Notes under the pieces: model-generated | Database searches by the model: none | Told to the model about the DNA's origin: nothing | Seen by the model: the letters and a program-made list of their open reading frames with translations, nothing else | Translations under genes and position numbers: made by a program | Origin: Proteles cristata cristata | Lineage: Eukaryota; Chordata; Mammalia; Carnivora; Hyaenidae | NCBI GenBank assembly: GCA_017311185.1 | Contig: JAESUZ010002888.1 | Location: 1,922,001 to 1,986,000 of the forward strand | Direction of reading: 5' to 3' | Length of the DNA: 64,000 nucleotides | In this document: positions 11,181 to 20,788 of the stretch, piece after piece | Layout of the letters: each line of letters starts with the position of its first letter | Numbering within the stretch: the first letter of the stretch is position 1

Positions 11181-12244
11181 AAGTACTTGCTATAGGTAAG
11201 CAAGTAAAAAACAAAAAACAAGTGATTTGAAATCACTTGTGTCCAGTGATTTCAAAGAGGGTTCAAGGAAGGGGGATTTGTTTGGGATGGAGGTATTTCT
11301 ATGATTAATTATCTTAATAAATCTTATCAAGAAGAAAAGCCTAGAATAAGGCTAGATTTTTAATTGGTAAAGAAGCAACAGTCATGCATAGCAGCCAGGA
11401 TATGGGGATGTTAGGTCATTTTGAGGCTTGGGCAATATTCATGTTTTCATCTGTTCAAATCCTAACCCAGCCAGTTCATAGCAAAATCAAGGCCTACATG
11501 GTTATACCAGGCCAAATCCTGCATCAGGAGCTATTCTTCTCTTGCTCATAAGATATTTCCATGATTTTAAAGTATCTCTTACACAAGATACTTACTAATT
11601 TCAAACATAAAAATAGTAAATCGGCAGTGGAAAAACAGCAAACAACACTTCAACCAAGTGGTCAAAGTTAACATCACCAGTAAAGGGCAATAAATATCAT
11701 ATGCCTTCCAATATAAGTCATGGATAAAGGCAGAGCAGCACTCTCATGGTATTCCAGCCCCAAATGAATAACTTGAATCTAATCATGAAGAAACATCAGA
11801 GAAATCCATGCTGAGGAACATTCTACAAAATAAATAACTTGTTCTTTTGAAAAATATCAAGGTCATGAGAGACGAAGACTGTGAAACTATTCCATTAAGG
11901 ATACTAAAAAGGCATGACATAAATGCAATGCATGGTTCTAGATAGACTCTAAATTATTATTTTTCTTGGCTATAATTTGTGGGACAGTTGTAAATATTAA
12001 TAAGGTCTATAAAATTTAGTACTGTTATGTTTATGTGCTGCAATTTTCCTGATTTTGATTAGTGTGGTTACATAAGAAAATATCCATCTTTAGGAAATTT
12101 ACACCAAAACATTTGGGTACATGTCTACAACTTATTCTTAAATTTCTCAGAAAATAATAATAATAGTAACAGACAATAATAGAAGAAGAGAAAGTGAGAG
12201 ACAGAGAACAATGAAGCAAATATGGCATATAGTTAATATTTGGA
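11181..12244. other. No gene seen
   Basis: One short local duplication stands out: agtgatttgaaatcacttg near 11222 is itself a near-palindrome and is partly repeated at about 11242. Otherwise this is AT-rich unique-looking DNA. Confidence 0.45.
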
Positions 12245-12480
12245 GAGACTGGGTAAACTGTGTACAGAAATTCTTTGGATTACTTGTGCAACTTTTCTAT
12301 AAATTTGGAATTATTTTCCATGAAAAAGGTTTTTAAAACACTAAAAGAGAAGACAGTTATGTGCACAACAATATTCACTGGTACAGTATTTATAATTGAA
12401 GTATTGGAAACCTCACACTTCTATAACAAAGTAAGTTATGGTGCATATGATTAAGGAATATTACTCAGACATTAAAATTA
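12245..12480 (+). mobile_element. Possible ancient LINE fragment(s)
   Basis: The segment gtgcaacttttctataaatt followed by ggaattattttccatgaaaa resembles the 3' terminus of ancient L1s. The stretch tatttataattgaagtattg to aaggaatattactcagacat resembles the ORF2 end. Both matches are weak. Confidence 0.45.
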
Positions 12481-12820
12481 GCCTAAAATCTAGGTCAGAA
12501 TTAACTAATCAATGAAATAAATTAATTAAAATAAAATCCAAATAAGAACAACTCAATTTGCTCTCAGAAGAGAGAAACTCAAAATCTCTCTCTTGACTAT
12601 TTTGGCATGTAAATGATTTAATTGTTTTATAATAAAGAAACTTTTTCATTTCAGTTTCAGCGCTTGCTTCTTTGATCTGCCTCTACCACTTTTGAAAGCT
12701 ACCAGAAGCAAGACTAGAATTCAATTGACATGGCAGCTTTGTGTTCATCATTCTATAAAATCCTTTCATTATCTCTATTCAGATGTTGAAGAGATTTTTC
12801 CAGGTCATTATGATGATCAA

Positions 12821-13219
12821 TGTTATGTGTCAATGTATCTAGGCTACACTACTCAATTATTCAACTGAAGACTAATCTAGTTGTTGCTATGAAGGTATTT
12901 TGTAGATGTGATTAAAGTCAATAATCAATTGATTTTAAGTAAGGGAGATTATCCTAGATAATCTAGAAGGGCCAAAATCAATCAGTTTCAAAGGATTTAA
13001 GAACAGGGCTGAAATTTCCCTGAGGAATAAATTCCACCTGTGGATTGCCGCTTCAGCCTGCACCAAGAACTTCCAGCCTGCCCTTTCTGAAGGTTTGTCC
13101 TATGAATTTCAGACTAGCCTCGCCAGCCCCCACAATCATAGCCAATTGCTTGAGATATACCTCCATAATATATATCTCCTACTGGCTCTGCTTTTCTCGT
13201 TAAACATTGACTGATACAG
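12821..13219 (+). mobile_element. Old LTR-like interspersed repeat, family not assigned
   Basis: It begins tgttatgtgtcaatgtatct and ends cgttaaacattgactgatac. Internal landmarks are ggtattttgtagatgtgatt, gtaagggagattatcctaga and cagcctgccctttctgaagg. I know this layout from a widespread mammalian LTR-like repeat but cannot name the subfamily. It lies 160 bp upstream of the RPL35A pseudogene. Confidence 0.6.
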
Positions 13220-13379
13220 TCATCATCCATATGAGTAACTTCCAGCCATTGATCTTGGATTGGGTTTAAAAAGTCATTATTCTAAAAGTCATTGACTTGT
13301 ATACCTAAGATGACTTAGTTTTACCATCATCTTGGAGCCTGTGGAGACCACTGGGAACAGAGCTCCTGAAATGACAAAT

Positions 13380-13755
13380 ATGTCTGGAATACTGGTTCAA
13401 GGCCATTTTTGCTGGCTATAAGTAAGATCTCTGAAACCAGAGAGGAAACACAGCTCTTCTTAAAATTGAAAGTGTTTATCCTTGAAGTGAAACTGAATTT
13501 TATGTAGGAAGAGATGTGCTCATGTGTACAAAGCAAAGAACAACACAGTGACCCCTGGTGGCCAACTGAACAAAACCAGAGTTATCTGTGGAAAAGTAAC
13601 TCATGCTCATGGAAACAGTGGCATGACTCAGACCAAAATCTGGAGCAACCTTCATGCTAAGGCCATTGCTTCTTCCTGTGTGATGCTGCACCTCCAAGGA
13701 TGTAAGCTTATTGAAAAGTAAATAAACAAGGCATAGATTTGTTCTTTTTTAATAA
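13380..13755 (+). pseudogene. RPL35A: Processed pseudogene of ribosomal protein L35a
   Basis: The parent encodes a 60S subunit protein of 110 residues. This intronless copy starts at ATG 13380 and keeps the mRNA order: ccatttttgctggctataag, cagctcttcttaaaattgaa, then tgtacaaagcaaagaacaac. A 2-nt deletion near codon 5 and a 1-nt deletion near 13508 shift the frame, and the arginine codon after TATAAG has become TAA. The longest surviving piece is 13524-13721 (65 codons), covering the C-terminal half ([12 protein letters not shown] through [13 protein letters not shown]). A 3' UTR-like end with AATAAA motifs follows; no clear poly-A or duplication is visible. It is dead as a protein gene. Identity is confident; the exact ends are not. 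Confidence 0.93.
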
Positions 13756-13756
13756 A

Positions 13757-13832
13757 ATATATATATTGTTCTCTTGTTAAATATAAATATATGTATGTAT
13801 GTGTGTATATATATACACATAATAAAATATGT
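13757..13832. repeat. AT-rich low-complexity, TA and TG alternation
   Basis: Runs of atatat, tatgtatg and gtgtatatatatac join the pseudogene end to a truncated SINE. Confidence 0.8.
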
Positions 13833-14044
13833 GTCGGTTAAGCGCCAAACTTTCGCTTAGGTCATGATCTCGCGGTTCGTGGGTTCGAGCCCCGTGTCGG
13901 GCTCTGTGCTGACTGCCAGCTCAGAGCCTGGAGCCTGTTTCAGTCTGTGACTCCCTCTCTCTGACCCTCCCCTGCTCAGGCTGTCTCTCTCTCTCCTAGA
14001 AATAAATAAAAAAAAAAAAAAAAAAATTAAAAAAAAAAAAAAAA
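13833..14044 (+). mobile_element. Can-SINE, second felid subtype, 5'-truncated
   Basis: It begins inside the A box (tcggttaagcgccaaacttt), lacking about the first 20 bp, and continues with the tttcgcttagg / ctgactgccagc / ctcctagaaataaataaa subtype features. The tail is a 45-bp A-rich run broken once by TT. Confidence 0.93.
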
Positions 14045-14934
14045 GATCTTTGCTCATGTTGATAAAGATAGTCTTTGCTTCCAAACCTCTAGCCTCCATT
14101 TGGCAACTTTATCAGCTCACTACCAGCTGGCTGACTGGAAGATCTATAAGTTGAAACCATACAAAATTGCTGATTTTTGACAGTTGGGACCTACAAAAAC
14201 TGCAAATGATTCACCTAATGTTTTCATCCTTTTCTGGCTTTTGTGACCCTCAGAAGTTTTTGTTCTGTTAAAATAAGGAGATGTAAGTAAAACAAAACTT
14301 TTCAAACTTCCAAGTGATAGCTAACTATACATAGCACTTCAGGAGCAACTTTCATTGTTTAATTTTGATTAAGAAAAAGAGGAATTCACATTGTCAGAGG
14401 TGAAAAATATACTAATATTAGCTTTCTTTGATATCTCATAAAGACTACATATTTAGGTCATAGGAAGGTATGATGATAGTCAGGATTCTCGAAATGTTTT
14501 TCCTAAAGTTAAAAATCAAAATGTAAAAATATTAAATACACCAAGATGCATTTCTACAAATCATAAAGAGACAATGAGTTCAATCTTATAAAATGTGGGT
14601 AGACATATTTACTTTCCAATCCAATACGTTTAAGGACCACTGAAGTACTGAAAGTTCTTTCTCTTTCATATGTTCCCAGATACTATGCCTTAGAGCCAAT
14701 TTCCATGAAAAAGTATGATAATTATAGATTATGTTAAAGAATCCCTAGCAAAGAAGAATTATAGATATTACTGATAATAACTTATAAGACAGAAGTATAA
14801 ACATCTATAATCTTTCAAGTGAAAATTTTTGCCTTATGTCCAATTGAATATACACTCTCTGCATTTTGATAGCATAAGAGGACATAATGTTTTATATTCT
14901 GAATGATCACATAAATATATGACCTAATACTTAG
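14045..14934. other. No gene seen
   Basis: AT-rich sequence with no recognised element or exon. Confidence 0.45.
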
Positions 14935-15843
14935 CATGTTGAATATATCCTGCCACTCCCTTCTGGCCTGCCAAGTTCCTGTGGAAAGATCTTTTGCAAA
15001 CCTGATCTATCTTCCCATGTAGGTTAAGGACTTCTTCCTTGCTGCTTTCAGGATTCTTTCCTTACCTGTATGTTTTATGAATTTAATTATGAGAGTTCTT
15101 GATGATTGCCAGCTTTCGTTGCATTTATTGGGACTTTGTGCTGCTTGGATTTCGATGTCTGTTTCCTTCTCCAGGTTAGGGAATTTTCAGCTATAACTTA
15201 CTCAAATAAACCTTCTGCCCCCTTTTCTATCACTTCATCTTCTTGAACTCCTATGATACAAATGTTATTACACTTTAAGAAGTTACTGAGTTCCCTAAGT
15301 CTACATTTGTAATTTAATACCTTTCTTTCCCTCTTCTTTTCAGCTTCATTATTTTCCATCATTTTATCTTCTGTGTCAGGATTTGTTCTTCTGATTCATC
15401 CATCTTCATTGTTATCATATCCATTTGAGTTTGCATCTCAGTTACAGCATTTCTAATTTCAATCTGACTAGTTTTTAGCTCTTTTATCTCTGCAGTAAAG
15501 GATTCTCTAGTGTCTCATAGTGTCTACTATGCTTTTTTATTCAAGCCCAGCTGGTATCTTTATAATTGTTCTTTTAAATTCTAGCTCAGACCTCTTACTT
15601 ATGTCTGTATTGATTAAATCCCTGGCCATTGTGTCTTCCTGTTCTTTCTTTTGGGGTGAATTGCTCCATCTTGTCATATTGTCAAGGTCAAAAAAAAAAA
15701 AGGGAACCTAGATTCTAGGTGTGTTTTGGTCTGCTTGTTAAAAGAGGCTAGATTCAACCAAAAACTTTTAAAATGTTTTTTAATTAGAAATAAGTAAAAA
15801 TAAAAATAAATTTTTAAAAATTGCTTTTTTCTGTAACCCAAGG

Positions 15844-15873
15844 AAAACAAAACAAAACAAAACAAAACAAAAA
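15844..15873 (+). repeat. (AAAAC)n simple repeat
   Basis: About six units of aaaac, inside the L1 5' region. Confidence 0.9.
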
Positions 15874-16059
15874 GGAAGCTAGGTCCTATTTGCCTTAGAG
15901 CTAAAACTTTGCAGCACTCTGATCAGTTAATAGGAGAGAGGGGTTGTGCTGGTCTTTTGGTGGTGGGGCAGGATGCGCTGATTCTCAGGCTGACTTATTC
16001 TGGTAGAGATACACCTACAGGGCACAGGGGGCGGAGCTTGTTGTAAGGGGTTCTGGTCT

Positions 16060-16073
16060 CCACTTGGTGGCGC
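16060..16073 (+). promoter_or_regulatory. CTCF-like motif in the L1 5' UTR
   Basis: The stretch ccacttggtggcgc differs at one core position from the CTCF core consensus CCASYAGRKGGCRS. It is a sequence match only; occupancy is unknown. Confidence 0.35.
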
Positions 16074-17102
16074 TGTTTTCCTCACAGAAGTTGGTCAGTG
16101 CTGACGGGCAGGGTGAAAATGGCGACACCCCACTCTCCACCCTCAGAGCGAGAACTTGCATCTGCCACTCTTCAGGAACTTATCACAGAAGAGCAAACAA
16201 TCACCTCTTCTGTCTCCAGCTTCCACCAAATCCCTGCTTCCACCCCGCCCGCAGCTGAGCTGTCTACCTGCCAGGTAGCACAGCATTCCTATGTTTTCTC
16301 TCAGGAGCACAGCTGAGTTTCAAAACTCCAAATTTTAGAGATCCATGGCGGCACAGACCCATGCTGATCCTTGGGGGAGGGTCTTGCTACACTGTGGCCA
16401 GTGCCAGCTTGTCCCAGAAATTGGTGGTTCAGAATTTATAGTAAAACACAACAAATGGCCAGCACTAAGGCTCGCTGTCCTCAGCCAGCATCCTCGATTC
16501 CTATGTTAGTGAATGAGGCAGCTCAGTGGTGCCCATCAGCTATTTCCCCTTTCCCAAATGCATTCCAAGCAAGGGAACTGTTTCTCCAAAGCCAACAAAG
16601 GAGATCCTCAGACCACACTGCCTGCTCCCATGTCTCCACCCTGCTTCCCCACCAGAGCACTGCTAAGCCCACCAGGTATGATCCTGGTGATGGAACAGAC
16701 TTCTGAAACTTCAGACTCTTCCACTCAGCTGTTTATAAAAACTTGCAGCAGTCGGCCCCTCTCATTTTCTGAGTCTATGGTTTTAGAGAAGGACTTTTCT
16801 TGTGAAAGTCCCTGCACACAGATTCACTTTTTCTCTCCCTCTCCTTCTTTCTCTCTTGCTCCCCTCCCTCTTTGTAAGGGCTCCCTCCCCATTGTAGCAT
16901 CTCCTTCAAATGAATGCTCCGCAGCTCCTATCTTCCACAATGTGGCAGTTTTTTTCATCTCTTGTTGTGTACTTTGCTCTCTCAGTCCTCAGATCTATTT
17001 CTTGGGTGTTCAAAATGATTTAATATTTATCTAGCTGTGTTTAAGAGAGGAGGCAAGCCTAGGGTCTCCCTACTCCTCCACCATCCTAACTCCTCTCTCT
17101 TA

Positions 17103-17692
17103 ATTAGTCAAGTCTTGTCATTCATTGGTTGTTATGCTATATAAATTCACCATGAACATTGAAGAGTTGGGTTCCTGCCATCCCCCAGTCACAGCATTTT
17201 CATCAACTAATTAATACATGACATTGTTTTATATATTTTTCTATTTTAAAGACAACTTACTTATTATCTATTGTTGATTCATTAATACTGAAATTACAGC
17301 CAACAGCACTGTAACTCATGCCTGAAGGAAGCTTATCTAACACATATTTTCTCCATAAGGCACATCACAGCCTTCTTGAACTCAGGAACACTAGAGAGCA
17401 CTTCAGCACTATGCTTAGGGCCCATTTAAAATGGAAAAGTCACCAACAAAAAGTATACAAATGTGGAAAATGTGGCACTAAACAGAGCATGGAAAGTACG
17501 TTTATTTACAGTACAAAAGCTAAAATAAGTAGGTAGAGGCCTGCCTTGTTCCAACTCAACTGGAAACATGCTCAGGACTGCAAATTTCTTGCCACTCTGC
17601 ACATGTCTTCAAATGGCCACAAAAGTTCATTTTAGCAATTAAATGAATTCAAAAATATGGAATCTACAAGTAATGAAAATTGACTATGCTTA
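17103..17692 (-). mobile_element. TcMar-Tigger-type DNA transposon remnant
   Basis: The ends are inverted: tagtcaagtcttgtcattca on the left and tagtcaattttcattacttg when the right end is reverse-complemented. On the minus strand from 17425 a frame opens that resembles the N-terminus of a Tigger (CENP-B-like) transposase: MGPKHSAEVLSSVPEFKKAV, MCLMEKI, then a frameshift, and further on SGMSYSAV and NESTI-like text toward about 17268. The remainder of the transposase is absent, so this is an internally deleted, dead copy. Its left end abuts the L1 5' end. Confidence 0.75.
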
Positions 17693-18561
17693 ATCAATGT
17701 CTATCTTCTCTCATTACATTATAAGACTAATAAAAACAGTGAGTTACTTCCTTTGAATCCTTAAGATTTAGCACAGAGCCACACATATAGTAGGTTCTCA
17801 ATAAAAATTTGTTAAACAAATGAATTTTAAAAATACCCTGGAATCTAGGGAAGAGAGCCTGGAACACTTAAATATGTCATCAATTGATTCCTTCATTTAT
17901 AAAAAGGTATCAAATTTATTTGTAGCTGATTTCATTTTAAAATTAGAGCTGTTGGGCAGTTTTTGTAACAAAATTCTTTATCAGAGGTAAGAGAAACAGG
18001 CTGTTAAATCCTGACAGCAAATAAAATTGTGGGACCATCCATTTATAAAAGCTATGCTTAATAGTATAAAGTTTCAATTATACTACTTAATTGAATAAAA
18101 TCTTACAGCTCCCCTAATTGTAACACATTTTCATTTTAACATAATTTACATTTTTCACCAAATTGCTATTATTCCTGACAATTTTTTCAAATTTTAATAC
18201 TTTACCACTTATCCAGTATAACTCAGCTGTTACTCTTTAAGAGTTCCTTAAAATGAATTTGAAATTTAAATTTTTGCTTTGAAGCTGCTTGATCAAAGAG
18301 TACAGAACATCACTGCCATGCAAGATGAAACAAAGAATGGAATAAAAAACAAAAGTGATATCCATATAGTCAGAATTAGCTGATAAGACATTCTATGTCA
18401 CATTTCTGCTCAGCACAATAAGAAGTTGGCTCTGAGGGACCACAATATGTCATTTTTACTGCAAGTTTTAAGTCACACCATTAGTCTTCTCTAACAAGTC
18501 ATCTCTAAGAAAATGACAGTGGTCATAAGAGCCAAAACTGTTATATCCGGTATATCTTCTA
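17693..18561. other. No gene seen
   Basis: AT-rich unique-looking DNA. The stretch near 17770-17820 (cacatatagtaggttctcaa then taaaaatttgttaa) resembles an L2 or MIR 3' end, but it is short. Confidence 0.45.
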
Positions 18562-18774
18562 ATTTTTTTTAATGTTTATTTATTTTTGAGAGAGAGAGAG
18601 GTAGAGCATGAATTGAGGAGGGGCAGAGAGAGAGGGAGACACAGAATTCAAAGCAGGCTCCAGGCTTTGAGCTGTCAGCCCAGAGCCCAATGCAGGGCTC
18701 GAACTCATGAACCATGAGATCCTGACCTGAGCCAAAGTTGGGCCCTTAACTGACTGAGGCACCCAGGTTCCCCA
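18562..18774 (-). mobile_element. Can-SINE (felid SINEC type)
   Basis: The reverse-complement head ends at 18774 (aggcacccaggttcccc), the middle is caggctccaggctttgagct, and the tail tttttttaatgtttatttat is at the left. Confidence 0.93.
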
Positions 18775-19308
18775 AATCTTATACATTTCAATATAAAGGA
18801 ATTCTTTATAAAATTTGGCTTAAAAAATAAGGTCAATAATTACTAATATCTCAAAGACTCAAATCAGAAAACCACAGAAAATAGAAGTACACACTCATAA
18901 TGTTATTTAGTTTTGAGAAAGCCAGAAATGATTCTTTTTCAACCAATGAGCAATAATGATAAAAGGTGTGATGAATCTACCATATCTCTTTTAAGCCAAA
19001 GCACATTTTCACCTCAGAGAGGACAGTTCTGACTTTTTCATTCTCAATTTCCTTCATCCAGAACAGGATCACCTTGTAAACCATTATTTGAATAGAATTC
19101 ATAATCTAAAGTCATTTTTCTCCATATGATGTTTTCATTTCAGTACATAAACTACAATTTGGCAAATGATTAAGTCAATTATAAAGAATTTGTAGCATAA
19201 AAAAATTCTAATCTACAATGACTGCCAACAGACCCAAACCAATTTCTACTTCCAAGCCTACAACTTCATTTACTTAATATTTTCATAAAATCCAAAGAAG
19301 AAATCTTA
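18775..19308. other. No gene seen
   Basis: No element recognised. Confidence 0.45.
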
Positions 19309-19516
19309 ATGTGGGGGGGGGGGTGCCTTGGTCGCTCAGTCAGTTAAGCATCTGACTCTTGATTTAGCTCAGGTCCTGATCTCATGATTGGTGGGTTTAA
19401 GCTCCCACAGAACCTGCTTGGAATTCTCTCTCCCTTTCTCCCTGTCCCTCCCTCACTCTCTCTCTCTCTCTCTCTCTCTCTCAAAATTGATAAACTTTAA
19501 AAAAAAAGAAAAGAAA
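19309..19516 (+). mobile_element. Can-SINE, older subtype, with TSD
   Basis: A run of G's precedes the head (gtgccttggtcgctcagtca). The middle is shortened (aacctgcttggaattctctc), followed by a (CT)n tract and an A/G-rich tail. Perfect 11-bp duplications aagaaatctta lie at 19298-19308 and 19517-19527. Confidence 0.92.
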
Positions 19517-19559
19517 AAGAAATCTTAGCAGATCCTTCTAGAGCTTCATAATTTGAAAA

Positions 19560-20455
19560 GTGATTTTGTTCTGGCTTCAGAGCCTGTCTATTTCTTCAAC
19601 TCTGTGTTGGTTGTTTTGCTTTTGCAAGATTTATTTGATGATTTTATTTCTTCCCTTGCTCTTTTTCTCTGGCCATTGTCTTCTGGACCAGTTTCCAAGA
19701 CAGCTCACACTCTGTAGGCACAGAGGGGAAGGGGTCATCAGAACTGCTGTAAGGAAGCCATGTGGGGCTTTCACGGCCCATTCCATAACCTAGTGAACAA
19801 ACCTTTCCACCAAACATCTCTGTAGTGATATTGGGAAAATTTAGGCTTGAATGGGCTCTAATTAACCCTAGGATTATTAGTCAGCCAATCACAATTTCAC
19901 ATGACCCTTGGTTGTTTGTCTTCTTCCTTTTGTAAGGAGTTGAGGGCTAGGTCTCTGGCCCAGACCTGTGTAGTGCCTTAGCTGCAGCTGGTGGCACTTT
20001 ATCACCATCAGCACCTCCTCCTTTGTGTTTCCCTCCCTTGTTCACTTTTAATTTCTTACTTCAAAGGACCACGAGCCCAGAAGAGCCATGTTCACCACTG
20101 ACTCTGGGCCTTGACAAGCACAGGCCTGATCTAGCCCTGCAGGGCTGGCACAGCAGAGGGTCCCCAGGAAGCCCTAGCTGCCCCACCACACCTTGCACAA
20201 CCTGCAGGTGGCTGCCTCCATGAGGCATTGGGCAAAATGGCTGCAGTGGCCATAACCACCCTTATATGGCTCCTAGATCAGCTTACTGAGTCTTCTATTT
20301 TTTGTCCCAGCTACTGCAGTCAGGAGGACATTTAGTAATGGGAGGCTAAATTTTCTTCTGTTGGCTTACTCTAAATTTTAAAATAAAAAGTTCCTTCAAA
20401 AATTGTCAAAATAAATACTGAATCTAAAACAAAACAAACAAAAAAAAAAAACAAT
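19560..20455 (+). other. Unidentified GC-richer segment ending in AATAAA and an A-rich tract
   Basis: From about 19680 to 20270 the composition rises well above its neighbours, with a CCAAT motif (cagccaatcacaatttcaca) near 19883. It ends with AATAAA at 20410-20415 and an A-rich run at 20426-20451, the layout of a retrocopy in sense orientation. Frames are short (66 codons at 20023-20223) and match nothing I recognise, and I see no target-site duplication. It could be a retrocopy of a 3' UTR, an old LTR, or unique sequence. Confidence 0.4.
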
Positions 20456-20772
20456 CAACCAAAGAAACAAAAAGACCCTTAATCTGACACTTTCAAGGAA
20501 GATTTTAAAGCCCAGATTGGACAGTCCCAGGAAACACCCTGTGTAATGCCATAAACATTAACTAAGTATTAAATTAACTGTGATTTATATGATCCAGGTA
20601 TTCATTAAGTTATATTAGGAAGCAGAGCTGATGGCATATTCTCCCTTAATGAATTCCCTTGCTGCAAGCAAGGGGGAATTCAAATTCATTTCAGAAACCT
20701 GGGAGCTATATCAAATAGTAGGCGTTTAAAAACATGTGTGTGTTGTTCATGACGGTGGTGTTGTTTCTTACA
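20456..20772. other. No gene seen
   Basis: A short inverted repeat (cccttgctgcaagcaaggg) lies near 20657. Nothing else is recognised. Confidence 0.45.
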
Positions 20773-20788
20773 GGGAAAAACATTTTTC

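Larger units (their letters stand above)
14935..17102 (-). mobile_element. Old carnivore LINE-1, 5' half only (5' UTR plus ORF1)
   Basis: Reading the minus strand, the element starts at about 17102 with the typical L1 start (gaggagttaggatggtggag). It runs through a GC-richer 5' UTR to about 15690 and then an ORF1-like region. There the minus-strand translation contains traces of the ORF1 protein (IGVQEDE-like and GKERILKAARKK-like segments, the RNA-binding and C-terminal regions). Frames are broken. Unusually, the 5' end survives while ORF2, 3' UTR and poly-A are missing, so a deletion or rearrangement removed the 3' half. Plus-strand frames at 16064-17034 are antisense to the 5' UTR and not genes. 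Confidence 0.82.

Noticed and set aside
11222..11260. Short palindromic duplication (agtgatttgaaatcacttg)
   Set aside because: Small, isolated and without target copies or a family relationship. Treated as chance local structure.
16098..17034. Overlapping 72- to 173-codon plus-strand frames in GC-rich sequence
   Set aside because: They lie antisense to the 5' UTR of a minus-strand L1, where GC content lengthens chance frames.
17318..17536. A 72-codon frame containing YKCGKCG after a histidine-rich stretch, resembling a C2H2 zinc finger
   Set aside because: The frame is antisense to a Tigger transposon and its second Cys-Cys/His-His spacing is not that of a C2H2 finger. The resemblance is accidental.
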